From Reticulascus tulasneorum (Eukaryota; Ascomycota; Sordariomycetes; Glomerellales; Reticulascaceae): a DNA stretch of 64,000 bases. Under the pieces are notes generated by a model that was not told the origin of the DNA, made no database searches, and was given only the letters and a program-made list of their open reading frames with translations. The position numbers and the translations under genes were made by a program. Below are positions 44,625 to 57,259 of the stretch, piece after piece; within the stretch, counting starts at the first letter, position 1; each line of letters begins with the position of its first letter. Location: assembly GCA_001557505.1 (NCBI GenBank), contig LSAX01000002.1, positions 3,968,001 to 4,032,000 on the forward strand, written 5' to 3'.

Positions 44625-47600
44625 AGTTGTGATTGTCTGTACAAGAGAATAGACGGGAAGGGCTGCAGCCAGTAGTCTTTGACGAGACAAGCTTCGAAAG
44701 GTAGCCAAAAACTGGGTGAGAGGCAATGAGAATCTATCGCTGCACTTCTTTCAAATCGACAACCCACAAGCGAGCTCGTCGACCGTCTTATACCCCTTCA
44801 GATTTGCGTCTCCCAGCACCGGATACTTCCCTAAATGCCCATGCCATCATCGAAGTGGATCTCGGAGCACGACGAGGCCAAGTCCGCCCTCTCAGGAACG
44901 GAACGAGAAAACAAATGGACCAGAGATCGCATTCGTGGGCCCAAGCCTCTATTAAGTGGATCGCTGGGCCTGGCATGATTGACGGAGATCGTACCGCCGA
45001 ATATCCAAGCGCTGGAAGATTAAGATGTTTAATATCGGTCGCGGCAGATAGATTGGGGGTTTTTCTTCGGCTGAGATAACCGGTCCCGTGGCGACCCCAC
45101 CGGATCTGGTTGGAGATCCTCCGTCTTGGTTGCATTAAACTGGAGCTTGCGATATTGCCATGGCTGCCCGGGTTGGAAATGATCACTATCGTGCCACGCG
45201 AGCCGTGGTCCGGAATTGCCAGACCGGGTGATTTGGGATGGAGGCATGGCCAGGTTGGGATTGATTGATTGCATGCGAATACCGGTGGGTATGCTGCTTC
45301 ATCATCTGATTGCCGGGAGGCGTGAGTGACAAGGCGCCAAATTTTCTAGGGCAACTTTGGAACTCAACGGGCTTGGTAGAATTACACCTTTCTACCTTAC
45401 TTGATGATGCATGGGGGAAATTGAACTTTCGTGCCGGTGCGGCAAGGTTCCGCAATAAGACAGCCGCTGTCGATGAGCATGTCTGTGGCAATGTGCATTT
45501 GAATCTCCGATATTCTGTAAATATCATATGTTCCAGGGGTTTGCCAGTTAGTAGTGCTGATTGAGGCTCTGCTTCAATTGTTAACCTTACCCCGTGCAAT
45601 ATGACATCGTCGGGAGGTCATTTATACCCCTGTTTCTTGGCTATGCAACACATTTCAACTTCGTCCAAATATCAGGAACGACCCGTTTTCGTCCAGATGA
45701 TGGATGTCACACTCTTCTCATATTTACTTCGGCGACACTTCGGCAGGAGCTCGGACTGATAGCTGGGCGAGAATATGGTGTTATTATGCTCATTCTGAGT
45801 GCAGGCAGGTGCTGCATATTGTGCTCGGGCTCATCTTGGCGTCGTCCGCGCTCTACATGCCAGTTGGGATCTGATTCCAAGATTATGCCCCTCAATATAC
45901 CCAAAGACGTGTAAAACCCCTTCCAACAGCTGCCGAATGAATTATGGCTCCCATATTAAAGGTGTGTGCGGTAAGCTAGGGTTGGTTGCAAGCTTGATTA
46001 TTGGGATGAGTGGTCTGCTTGCGAGAGCTATATAGTTTCTTTCAATAAAGATACTGTTCTTTTTCGGCTCTACACCGACTTGGTTCGGCAAACCGGCAAT
46101 GCACTGCTGTCTATATCAGCGTTCATCCTTCAGCGACGCTACCACGTTTTGAACCTCGACTCCAGTCTCGGGCTTCTGTCAATGAAATATCGGAGTGATT
46201 CGACAGAAGGGCATAACCAAATGAACAACATTGCTTGAGAGACAGTCGTCGTACTATAGAAGTCATCCCCCTTTGCGAGTTTGTTCAACATCTGGGCAAG
46301 CTGGCCAAATACCGGGATCGGGACAGCGACTTTGGTAAGCCGATGGTACACAAGTATTGTCGCATATATTTCTTAGCCGGTCTGCCTAGTCCGCTTTCGC
46401 AGTCGAGTACAGTTTTGAAACCGACGACTGGGATGGAGCCGTACATCGAGAAGCGTGACAGCATGACGCTTTCTTTAACCACAATACTCTAGTCAGCACC
46501 CGTGAATGTGTCGTCAAGCCGTCGGTCACTTGACGGGCTACGAAAAGTGACTTATCGTGGTTGCGGTTCAAGCCATCAAGCATGACAGGTTAGAAATTTA
46601 CCTTCCGGAACTCAAAATCTTGGCCTGAACTTTGTAGATCTAGCGACTGTCCCCTGAATATCCCTCTTCTCCTTTATGCTCCTAACACAGCATCCAGCTA
46701 TTACGTGGTCCAACGCTTGGTTCCAATACGAATACAGTTTGTCCTCTTTTCCCTCTGAGTTTAGCATTCTAGATTAGTACAGCCTAGCTTGAGCTGAGAT
46801 TGACTACCTACGGCACTAACACACCCGCTGGGGGCGGCTGGCAACACCACTAATGACCTTAGTCCCGTTCATACAGTGAATAAAGATATTAGTCACAAAA
46901 TTCCATTTTCGGAAAAGTTCCGAGTAGTCATTTGAGCTCAAGAATCAGATCCGATTGTTTAGTTTGGCTCCCACTGTAAGAGCAAATGTGACCCTGATGG
47001 GGCAGTATGCCTCATCATCACGTTTTATAGCGACTCTTCAAGATGTTAATACACAAGACTTCATCTACCATTTACTCCTTTTAGATCTCAAACTTGTCTG
47101 GCATTATCGTTGGGCTTTTATTACAATGTTGGAAAGCTTGAATATACTGATATTCCACTGGTCATGGTTTCTGAAGGTGCGGATTGCGAAAGAATATGCA
47201 GATCTCCTAGCACAATGGCATCTTGCCACTCTCGAGGAGGGCTCAGAACAATGGAATATCAAGTGGCGATACATCGTTCATTTCTGTTTTCAGGGCAGAC
47301 GAATGCTCTAGTCCTGAGTAGTGATAAAACAGCACCGGCCTGTTCCGCCTCTTCAGTCCATCCCCAATGCAGAATTTGTGACGCTCTGCTTATTACATAT
47401 CCGAGTCCTTGGACCAGGTTCCTCCTTATAGAAGAAAGGCCCTAGCCTAAATCTAGCTCTAACTGCCTGCTTCTTCGCAGAGAAATCATAACCATTGGTC
47501 AATTTTAGGCCACAAAGTCACCTTACCAGGAACAATTGGTAACAAAGAGCCAAGTCAAAGCATATCTGGAAACTTTAAATATTAGCTTAAGCCCTCGGAT

Positions 47601-48698
47601 TGGCTTATTTAGGCGACCAGGTGATTTATGCTTTCTAGCAGTGTGCATGACGTAATGTCCAAGCCTTGACGTGGGTAGCACGACACATTCCGTCACTCCA
47701 TCACCGGACTGTCACGGAACGTTACCCGTTCGCCAGACCGCCAGGCTAGTTATTGATAGTTCACTGGACTGCTAGGTGAGGTAGGCCGCCACAACGTCCC
47801 CAGCTCGCTTACCCAGATGTGGACCATCGATCTGCAATGGCCAGTCCGTTCGGAAGAGTCAGACACGAACCATTCCTCCCATCTACCCTTGCGGCTCAGC
47901 TGATGCGAATGAACTGCCATACTCAGCAGACTAAGGCAGCTTTACTGTTGCTGTTACCTTTTTTGAGCGGTCCGCTTCTGGGATAAACAAACGACAATCG
48001 CAACGACATTACAGTTGATATCCGCACATTCTTTTCAACGACACTCGTTCGATATCCAATATCTTCAAGCAAGTCAAAAGCATCCCACAACGAACCCATT
48101 AATAAATAAGGTTCTGGACCATTTGTACTTCTTGCACTACAATATTTTTAGATGGGGTTTAGTAAGCTTTAGTGTTAACCAACCTGCTGATCTCTTTCCC
48201 CATCTCGTGGTTCTCAAAACCGTTGACCTGAGCTTCACGATTCTCCCACTACACCCCTAAGTGTATGGATGCCTGGAAAGTTTAAACATGATGAGGAGGG
48301 ATGCTTGCTTATGTTTGCGGAAATGTTGATGTCATCAGGTTATATCTTGGCCAGCGCTATCACTCACATCCATAGTAGATTGTTGAACACGGCCGCTTTC
48401 ATCCAACAGCCGTCTGTGTTGAGAGGCTGGCGTAAATGCCAATTTGGTTACCCGCGCTGGTGACGGTGGCATGTGCAATAGAATTGATTGGAATTAAAGA
48501 GATTTGACAGTAGTGGCGAATGTGAAATTTGCGAGTATAATTATCCTGTTGTCCGCCTACTCATCATCTTCAATACCACTCAGATAACATCTACATCAAC
48601 ATACAGCAGGCAATACTTCAAAGCTACACAGCCGCCTCCAATACTATCATCGCATATCAATAATAACCGTCTTCCCTTCACAGACTTCATAATTCATC
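44625..48698. other. 4.1-kb divergent intergenic region
   Basis: This lies between the cellulase (minus) and HsbA-like (plus) start codons. Scattered open frames up to 137 codons show no recognisable content. Long upstream regions are common for regulated secreted-protein genes; no CreA or XlnR site is claimed. Confidence 0.45.
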
Positions 48699-49524
48699 AT
48701 GAAGCTTTCCGTCATTCTCGCCATCGCCCCCTTCGCATTCGCTATCCCAACCTCATCTCCTGAGAAGCGATGGTGGATTTGGCAATCCAGTGGCTCTTCG
48801 ACGTGCGGGTGGGCAGGTTGTGGGCCAACAACTCCTGCTCCTGCTCCACCAACTTCCAACCCGCAAGCAATCGTAGACTCCATTCTCAACACCGTGAGGA
48901 CTTTAGGAGCCACGACTACGACCAGTACTGCTGCCATCAGTTCAGTAACCCCTATGAGATGCTTTTGCAGTTCTGGTTGCTGACTATCCATTTGTAGCTG
49001 GTGCTCTTAATACGATTAGGAATGACGTCAATACCGCGTCCCAACAAGTCGGTACAATAAACACAAACTACAAGGCTATTAGCGATGCCTTGACTGCGGC
49101 TGCTGCAAGTATTGTATCCACGACTACTGGCGGCGCTGGTATCGCGGAAAATGTCAAGAATTGGACAAAACCGCAGATTCAACAGCTCTCTGACGCTCTC
49201 CTGCTGGCCTGCAATGCTATTCAGGCCATAGATGGCACCATCAAGCTCGCAACTTCATGCTTGACACCAGCAGTCCTAGGCCAAATCCAGCAGGCAATCA
49301 CAAATGTCCAGACCGCCATTCCGAAGTTCGTCACGCCCCTTTCCGAATTCTCGTATAAGGTTGGAAAGGTTTCGTCGCCTACTCTATCTCTTTCCATCCT
49401 TGGTCTTGGGGACGTCGTGAATTCGCTCCTTTCGGCTGTCCTCGCTTGCGGAGCTGGCAGCATCAATATCGCTGGTCTTGGCACTCTTTTGAACTCCATC
49501 AAAATTTCCCTCCATCTTGTTTAG
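48699..49524 (+). CDS. HsbA-like secreted cell-wall protein
   Basis: Exons 48699-48939 and 48998-49524, joined by a 58-base intron (GTTCAG donor, CTGACTAT branch, TTGTAG acceptor), encode 255 residues. A signal peptide ends near residue 16 (MKLSVILAIAPFAFAIP) and is followed by a dibasic KR and a short Cys/Pro-rich segment. The mature part is helical, Ala/Thr/Leu-rich and has the heptad-like spacing of hydrophobic surface-binding protein A and related wall mannoproteins (ALNTIRNDVNTASQQV, LSDALLLACNAIQAIDGTI). HsbA adsorbs to hydrophobic surfaces and recruits lytic enzymes. The family call rests on composition and overall pattern and is moderate. Confidence 0.7.
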
Positions 49525-50738
49525 TGAGAGGAAACTGCAACGAAGGTCAAACTTAATTAATGATGGAAATCATTTCTTTGGATGCGTGGTTTGCCCCATA
49601 TCTTAGCACAGGCCATAACACGACTGACGAATTACTTTCATTACTTGGTCAACAATAGACCCAGAGAGCTTCTTGTATTTATGACATATTTTACATAAAA
49701 CCAACCAAATTGAAAGGTTTCATGATCCATTTATAGAGCAATCGCGATACTTGGCTGCTTGTTCAGCACCTTGCCGCTAACCACTCCACAAACACAGCCC
49801 ACCCTTGAGCCCTGGGGGATAGAAAATATTTCGCTGGTTTGATGCTGTCCACCACCGCCCAACCTGACACCCTTGTTGGGCTCATAAAAGAATATCCTAA
49901 GAAGAAGTTTATAGATAAGGAAGAGGGTTAATTCTAGATGTCACCAGTACCGGGCCAGTTCGTCCAGCATCTGGCCACGTTACAAAATGAGCTACAAATC
50001 ATTTGCGTATGAGGCTTTTCTCAGAATTTTGTATTCAAACTCTGCACATCTGAAATTAGATAGGTGACAATTCGTGGAGTCCACACTTTCAGGTTAAGCT
50101 GACATTTGCAGCGGCCTACAAAATCCAGAAGCCGAGTTTGGTGGTCTGCATGCCGTGATCAGGTAATCATGTACCTGATCAGTTTAAAATTTCTTATCTG
50201 CCAAGAGAATTCAATCGAGAACGTGTCAAACAGGATTGGGAATTTCGGTCTGGAATCCTTGAAGGGTGCACGCATTGCGGGTTCTGGATATCCTAGCACC
50301 ATGCCATGTGCCTCTGACAGTCAGCCGAATCCATCCAGTCGTAATAGTTCCACGGAGCACGTTCTCTGCAAGTTCAACCACAATGCAAAAGAATGGAACC
50401 TCATTCAAAAACGTTCACTCAACTGCATATGCACGTTCTTTTTCCCCTGAACGCCACTGGCAGACACCGTTGCAATCCACAACCCACAATTGAGCTAATC
50501 CAAGTTCGTGGGTTTTTAGAGCCTCCTCCAAGACCATAACCCTACCATGGGATGCATATTTGGGATGTCAAGGGCTGGCCGGCGCAAAGTTTCTTTCATC
50601 TTCGACAGGCTTGCTTTAAATCCTTGGCGATGAGAACGATGTCACAAATGACATGCATATATATAGTGCAATGAGCCTACTGTCTTGGTTTCGACTTGAG
50701 ATTGCAGATCTGGAAGACTAGACAGGCCGCTATTCAAG
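49525..50738. other. intergenic, no gene seen
   Basis: A 1.2-kb interval between two plus-strand genes; only weak short frames are present. Confidence 0.45.
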
Positions 50739-52027
50739 ATGCAGGGATCGCTGTTATCTGCAATTTTCTTCGCCGGGCTGTCTCTGCAGGCGGCCACGCC
50801 AAAGAGGAATGCCAATAGCACAAGCCATAGCAAGTTGGTCGGACCGCTCAGGTTCAATGCAGATGGAACTTTTCAAATTTCCATTTTCCAAGATCTACAT
50901 TTTGGAGAGAGTAAGTTGGCCGGGAAAATTGTTCATAGGATTGAAGAAAAGACTCGCTCTGATATGGAGTAGATGCCTGGGACACGTGGGGACCGCAGCA
51001 GGACATCAACACCGTCGGGGTACTGAACAAACTCCTTGACGCCGATCTCCCCGACCTAGTAGTCTTCAATGGCGACTTAATAACGGGCGAGAATACCTTC
51101 TCGGAGAACAGCACCGTGTATGTCGACCAAATGGTTGATCCGCTCGTCGAACGCAATCTTCCATGGGCATCAACGTACGGGAATCACGACAGCGACTTCA
51201 ATATTTCCCGAGAGGGTATCCTCGCACGGGAACAACAGTGGCTGAATGCCCGTACCAGGCAAATGGTCTTCGGCCCCGAATCCGGGGTATCGAATTACTA
51301 CCTGCCAGTGTACGCACCGGATTGTACTGACTGCAACTGCACACCTGAGCTTCTTCTTTGGTTCTTTGATAGCAGAGGGGGCTTCCTATACCAGCAGGAG
51401 AACGAAGATGGAGACCACGTGAGCCAGCCCAATTGGGTTGATGCAAGCGTCGTTGAGTGGTTCAAAACGACAAACGCCAAGTTTGTCAACAAGTTCCAGA
51501 AGACCATTCCCTCTTTGGCGTTTGTGCACATACCAACAAACGCATCACAAGCTCTCCAGACACAAATTGGTGTGAATCCTAACACCGAACCGGGCATCAA
51601 CGATGACTATATGCTCGCGCAGCAAGCGCAGGGCTGGTGTCCGGACGGCCGTAACGACGGATCCTGCCGGTACGGTGGACAAGACGTTCCGTTCATGCAA
51701 GCCATCACTACCACACCAGGCCTGATGGCTCTGTTCTCGGGCCACGATCACGGAGATACCTGGTGCTACAAGTGGGACAGCCTCGTACCCGGCATGACAG
51801 TTGAGGGCAATGGGATCAATCTCTGCTTCGGCCAGCACGCTGGGTACGGTGGCTACGGGAACTGGATACGTGGCGCCCGCCAGGTGGTTGTGACACAGGC
51901 CAAACTGAAGGACTTCGAAATCGAGACCTACCATAGGTTAGAGTCTGGTGATATTGTTGGTGCTGTGACGCTCAATGCGACGTATGGGGAGGATCAGTAT
52001 CCTGTGGTCCCCAATACCAAGAGTTAA
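50739..52027 (+). CDS. secreted calcineurin-like phosphoesterase
   Basis: Exons 50739-50910 and 50973-52027 give 408 residues. A signal peptide (about residues 1-18, MQGSLLSAIFFAGLSLQA) precedes the metallophosphatase core. Metal-binding motifs appear in order: DLHFGE (D-x-H), FNGDLITGEN (GDxxxG), TYGNHDSD (GNHD), VHIPTN and SGHDHGDTW (GHDH). Two metal ions are expected in the active site. It is most like the fungal Dcr2/secreted phosphatase group, which hydrolyses phosphate monoesters. A Cys-rich loop (CTDCNC) suggests disulfides, fitting secretion, possibly for phosphate acquisition. Confidence 0.9.
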
Positions 52028-53039
52028 TGTTCGACTTGTAACTACACCATTGTCACTCCAAAGCCCGGTTCAAATTAGAGACGCTCATATACGTTAGGTT
52101 GATATTATTCCGGTCGATTTCGGTCGGCCCCTACCCGGCTGGTCTGCAGGCACGGTTTGGCGCCTACCTGGGTGGTGGAGGGAGGAGAGTTCGGGTAACT
52201 TAGAATCAGCCAGCAATGTGACAGCATGCCCATCTACCTGGCTAACGCACTGCGAAAATGGGATAAGAAGGTTATGGCCTGCTTTGGTTATTGGCTTGCC
52301 CTATCATCTGTTGTCTGATCTGCCCATGGGTAGTGCGTCAAGAAAGGCTATTATTTACCATACATTTCCGCAGCTCATATTATAGCCCCCATAAGTGTGG
52401 CCGTACAGCGAGATCGTCGAATCAGACAGCGTTGGATATCCATTTCTGCACCCCAGGTATTGAACTTGATCCTAATCAACAGGCTGACAGGGATTGCTGG
52501 TGGCAATCGGTAGAAAACTTCCATCCACTCGGTCTTCCGAACATCAAGTGACCTTAACTTGGCCCACATACTGATCAAACGCCACGGGGCGGACGTTGTG
52601 TCAGATCTAATGCCCGACCCGCCGCTTGGTGTGACGCCAGCTGCTGATCGCCCAATCGTGTATGTTCATGCACTGCGCAGCCACACCCAATCAGTCCACC
52701 AAAACAGCGGATCTACAGGCCTATGTCGCGATTAATCTCATCCACCGATCGTCCAAAAATACGAGGGATTGAGGCTGAGACAAAAGATTGTCGAGGGCGA
52801 AGCTAAATCCAGAGTTTCGAATGACGTGAGATGCTGTGCTTAGGCGACCCTCTTCCCGCTGCGTTTTAATTCTAAATTCATAAACGCTTCGCATCTCTTC
52901 CTGATCTCGAACTTTATTTCTCCATCTCTGCGATATTCATTGTGCCAAGAAGTAAGCCGAGATCCCTTAAACAACCAAGTGCTTCCTTGGAATATATTTC
53001 AATCACATTCAGAAACACTTTAAACCCGTACCTACCGAC
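52028..53039. other. intergenic, no gene seen
   Basis: Non-coding 1.0-kb interval. The last 150 bases are C/T- and A-rich, like a fungal 5' leader. Confidence 0.45.
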
Positions 53040-53657
53040 ATGCCTGCCCTTCCAAACAGAGTCCCGGCGTCCTTACCGAGAGCCATAATAAATCTGGTCG
53101 CTCCTCGTCAGACTCTTTCGAAGTACGACTTCGACGATGACTTCAAGGATGCGCAAAACAGAGTCAACACGGGACGCACGGTCGTCACCGTCGGCGTCAT
53201 AATTGCCATTGTCGTTTCAGTCCTCGCATTCATCGCCTTCCTCGTGGCTGGTTGCTGTATCTACAAGAAACAAAAAGAACGTCGTCAAAAACGTGAGTTG
53301 GAGATGAAGAAATACTACGGCGATGGAACAGGCAACGGCTCGAGTGGGGGGACAGGTCTTCCTGCTGCAGGGGCCACGAATTTTGCATACGGCTACGGAG
53401 CCAGTCCTGGGTTTGGGTATGGTCGTGGCTATGGTTATGGTCCAGTTTCTGGCGAAGATGAAGCTCTCACGGGTGTCACCCCGGCGCATACTGCGGATCA
53501 TCATCATGATATACATCAGGATTCGGCCATCAAATCTGACAAAATTCAGACTGTGACGGGCCAGCATGAGGGAGGGTTCTCAAATTCCCACGTCGGAGGT
53601 CACGATAGTGGGACGTCGGGGGGTCATTCTGCAAGTCATAGTGGCGGCCAGTCGTGA
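53040..53657 (+). CDS. single-pass membrane protein, Gly/Tyr/His-rich tail
   Basis: A single exon of 205 residues. A short N-terminal segment is followed by one strong transmembrane helix at about residues 48-73 (VVTVGVIIAIVVSVLAFIAF...). A basic stop-transfer stretch (KKQKERRQKREL) then predicts a cytosolic C terminus. The tail is low complexity: Gly/Tyr repeats (GYGASPGFGYGRGYGYG) and a His/Ser/Gly-rich end. No enzyme domain is present. Comparable fungal proteins are uncharacterised membrane proteins, some suspected in wall stress sensing; no function is claimed. Confidence 0.7.
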   Translation: MPALPNRVPASLPRAIINLVAPRQTLSKYDFDDDFKDAQNRVNTGRTVVTVGVIIAIVVSVLAFIAFLVAGCCIYKKQKERRQKRELEMKKYYGDGTGNGSSGGTGLPAAGATNFAYGYGASPGFGYGRGYGYGPVSGEDEALTGVTPAHTADHHHDIHQDSAIKSDKIQTVTGQHEGGFSNSHVGGHDSGTSGGHSASHSGGQS

Positions 53658-53765
53658 CACCACATGGAAGAAGCCGTATACGAATGATTGATCGGCGGAA
53701 GTTGATAGCAGGCTCGACAAATTATACCCAATAATATAAATAGTGATCTATTTTGGATCATACAT

Positions 53766-55852
53766 CTACACAATCTTAAGAGTTACCCTCGTTTCTAGAG
53801 ATGTGTACCAACCATTGGGCTGATCATCAGCGATGCGATATTTCAGAAGGCCAATCCGCTCAAACACCGACGGATTCTCACTGATGCAACGCAATACGAG
53901 GTAAAACATCTCCCTTCTCCCTTCATCAGCCTCTTCGCCCTCCTCCGTCCACCCGATCTTCAGACAAGTCAAAGCAGCCTTTTTCTTCGCGTGAATATAT
54001 CCCCTACCTGCGGCTGCGAGTTGATAGTCTGCTTTGAAGCGTAGACGAGACTCTGATTCTGAATCATTTTCGCAGCCGACAATGATCAGTTTGTGTGTAC
54101 CTTGTTCTCCGTACGGGCGCACGATTGTGGCTGGAATCACAAGGCCACTGAGCACGATGTGTGCGTAGTTGATTCTCCCTGTCGGGTCGGGCCCGGAGGG
54201 TGAGCACAAAGTTTCTTCCACTTCGATGTAAGCACGCTTCAGCTTCGTGCTGAACTGAAAATTTGCATAAGAAGCACCAGATGAATAAGGAATAGTCGTG
54301 TGGTACGGACCGCCGGAAACCAATGCCCATGACCAAGTCGGACTATGCCATTCCAATGGCCTGGGTTGCTGCGGGTCGGTCGTCTCCCACAAGAGGTCAT
54401 CTGCAAGCGTGTCTTCCCAAAGTCCGGCCACATACTTCGACATCCTGTGCCGTTGCAACTGTTTCGCCGCTCCTGAAAATGCTGTGAAGATATCCTGGCC
54501 AAAGGTAAGATTCAGGCGTGAATATGCTGACACCATATCCCTCCACTGAGTCGCCCAAAAGTCCAGATCTAAGTTGATCGGCGTTGTGATCTGTGATGGC
54601 GAAAGAGTCCACTGGAAGAGAAAGCTCTTCCGACCTAGCATGAAATCTAGCATCTGGTAATTTTTATTGCTACATCGGGAGCACTCGCACACCCGCTGCT
54701 CGAAGCATTCCCAGACGACCTCAGCGTGCCCGAAATGAACGACACGCGGTGAAAGGAGTCGTTCTTGATACACCCAGCCTCGCTTAAGCAGAGGCCAACT
54801 TCCGTGCTCTATGAATCGTCGGGCTCGTGCATGATACTGGTTATTCTCGATATCTACTAGAGATATGTCTTTGGCCAGAAAGGAAGATGTATCCATGAAG
54901 CAACCGCCTGCGGATCCCTTACTATTTGACGCAGCAAATGTTACACGCCCGTTCTGATATATACTCGCCATGAGCGCGGACTCGGTTTCCCAGTCTTTTG
55001 CATCGTCCTGAATGATACAGAGTGAGTCGATCCATATATACGGAATCTGAAGAGAACGCGCAACCTGGACTGCATCTTGGAAAGTTTTGGGGAGGATCTC
55101 GAGAGGTATCCCGGCCTTGTGATCTTTGTAATTCAGTGTTAGGGTACGGAGCAAAGGTTTCGTTCCCCAGCAATGACTTAGGCAGGCGTATGTGCCACGC
55201 TGGCCAGCAGATTCAACCAGCCTGACGAATCCGCGGCCCTCCGACGTCACGGTAGTAACGTCCAGAACTCGCTTGGGTAAAGGGGAATCTAGGTTCGAAG
55301 GGCATCCCGAGTTTTTCCAATGGCTATCATTGCAAATTTGCATCCAACTTCGTAATTGGGACAAAGTTTCTTCCGATCCAGTGTTTCCGGATACCGAGGT
55401 CGCCGCGCTAAGTGCCTCGAACGGTGAAGGTTTTCCTGATCGATCGACATTAGTGATCCTGCAAAAGAATAATACACCGCAGCACAGTCACCTTCGATCC
55501 CAAACAACTCCAAATCCAAATCCAAATCAACACCTGCTCTTAACCTGCAGCAAGACCCTGGTACAGTATCCCCTTGCAGAGACACTTTGAAACCCGGGGA
55601 AGTCACATCCTCCCCAAATTTAAAAACTGCATCCAAGATTAACATGCATCCTGGGCATGTTTTGGAGCCTGCTGATTGCAGTAGTTCAGTTGGATCAATA
55701 GATTTGTAGCGAGTGGCCAGATCTTCACATACCCCGCAAGGGTTCCTCTCGACGGAAGCACTCGGAGTCGGTGAATCCTGCGAGACCGCGCCGATTTCTA
55801 GGTCTGATACAGCCGTGGCGAGTTCGGGGGTGGCATCTACATGATGAGACAT
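53766..55852 (-). CDS. HET-domain protein
   Basis: Exons 55852-55492 and 55435-53766, joined by a 56-base intron (GTGACT donor, CACTAAT branch, GATCAG acceptor), give 676 residues with a continuous ELFGIEGKPSPFEAL junction. The N-terminal quarter has a cysteine pair pattern (CGVCEDL, CPGCMLI). The HET domain spans about residues 190-340: YACLSHCWG, LPKTFQDAVQVARSL, YIWIDSLCIIQDD and NGRVTFAASN. HET proteins trigger cell death in vegetative incompatibility in some fungi, and most paralogues are of unknown specificity. No WD or NB-ARC partner domain is fused. Confidence 0.92.
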
Positions 55853-56278
55853 ATTTTATTGTGTAGTAGCACCTCGCGAAGCCTGAAGATTGGTACGTGT
55901 GGGGTTCATGGAGAACGCCTCCTCTGTTCCTGCGATAAGTCAAGGCACTAATCAATTAGAAGTGGACCCGGATGGATGATTCGCCCGAAAAGCCGCTCTG
56001 AACGCCAGGTATGAACACAACGCACGACGATCCTCCCGCGGCCGCGGACGTAGAATGATTTTAAGCTAGAAATTCATACATGCCAAAGCTCCATCGTGTT
56101 ATGTCGAAAAGGTTTTATGCGAGTATTTAACCGTGTATCATCTAACTCAAAATCCTCACCAAGAATAGTTTTATATTTGAGGAATGGTTCACTGTTCCAA
56201 ACACTCAAGATCTGAAAACGCCATAGGAGCTCTCTAAGAGCCTGACCTACCTGCCCACCTCGTAGATCATCCGCGCCT
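55853..56278. other. intergenic, no gene seen
   Basis: Promoter of the HET gene and 3' flank of the next minus-strand gene. Confidence 0.45.
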
Positions 56279-57259
56279 CTAATCGAGATGGACAGTTGCC
56301 ACTTTGCCTCCACCAGTATAATTCCCAGTGAAGAACTGTTCGAAACCCCCCGTCACCGAAACAAGTAACGTTTGCCCCATGCCGCCTTTTGCCCATGCCG
56401 CAGCTGTCGGGCCTAGTAGCGCCGTGCTGTTTGGACCGCCGGCAATTGTGATTGGCGCAGAACCGTAGGCCGTTTTGCTTACGAAGCCGATCCCGTTGAT
56501 GGGTCCGGACTCGGCAATATAGACATCTCCATTTAGGTCATTGACAATAAAGTCATCAGCGGGCGTGGGCGTGGTAACAATTTCCGGGTGGCCTTCGAGA
56601 ACGACTTCTGTGCCAGTAGCCTTGATCCTCGCCACGATCTGTTGGTTTGTGTTGCTAAAGTAAAGGTGGCCTCGAGAGAGCTTAACACCATTCACACCAA
56701 AGCGAATGCCAACCGGCTGTGGCTTTAGTAGCGGATGGTCGAAGTAGGTGGTCAGTTGGAGCGTCTCCGTGTTAAGTCGGTACACAAATCCGCCGTAGCT
56801 ATCTGCAATTAGCACGTACGGCGTGTTTGGCACGGTTGCTATTCCGTTTGGCTGCGCAATTGTTCCAAGGGCAGCGACCTCCTTGACGATCGCCCTGCCA
56901 CACTTATCAAAAGAGAGACGGTGGATTGCGTACGACCCAGGTATGGGGCCTATTTTCTCAAACGAGAAGTTGCCTGTAACGACAAAAAACACATCTGGTG
57001 TTGAGGATTCCGCGATACCGCAGGCGCCGGTCGTGTTTGGGAAGATGTGCAAGAGCCTCGGCGTCGAGTTTGGGATGGGTGCAACTTCATAGATGTGTGG
57101 AAAGGTGTAGACAGTGGCGAGAATAGATCCTGATGGCCGGATTGAAAGGTTCTCGACCTCAGAGCCTAGAGGAAAGTCCTGGCTTGCTTCAATTAGAAGA
57201 CCTTGAATGACCGGTAAAAGGATGGCCACGAGGCAGAAGTTGAGCATGCGTATAGCCAT
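56279..57259 (-). CDS. secreted SMP-30/beta-propeller-like protein
   Basis: A single exon of 326 residues from the ATG at 57259. The N terminus (MAIRMLNFCLVAILLPVIQG) is a signal peptide. The mature protein has repeated blade-like units with short motifs such as PNGIATVPNTPYVLIADS, RGHLYFSNTNQ and NGDVYIAESG. These are typical of six-bladed propellers related to gluconolactonase/SMP-30 and strictosidine-synthase-like proteins. Several N-glycosylation sites (NST, NTT, NFS) fit secretion. Such proteins hydrolyse lactones in characterised cases; the catalytic residues cannot be assigned here. Confidence 0.82.
   Translation of the reverse strand: MAIRMLNFCLVAILLPVIQGLLIEASQDFPLGSEVENLSIRPSGSILATVYTFPHIYEVAPIPNSTPRLLHIFPNTTGACGIAESSTPDVFFVVTGNFSFEKIGPIPGSYAIHRLSFDKCGRAIVKEVAALGTIAQPNGIATVPNTPYVLIADSYGGFVYRLNTETLQLTTYFDHPLLKPQPVGIRFGVNGVKLSRGHLYFSNTNQQIVARIKATGTEVVLEGHPEIVTTPTPADDFIVNDLNGDVYIAESGPINGIGFVSKTAYGSAPITIAGGPNSTALLGPTAAAWAKGGMGQTLLVSVTGGFEQFFTGNYTGGGKVATVHLD

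Noticed and set aside
46955..47311. 118-codon hydrophobic open frame
   Set aside because: No recognisable domain, no consistent exon structure and no upstream features; treated as chance.
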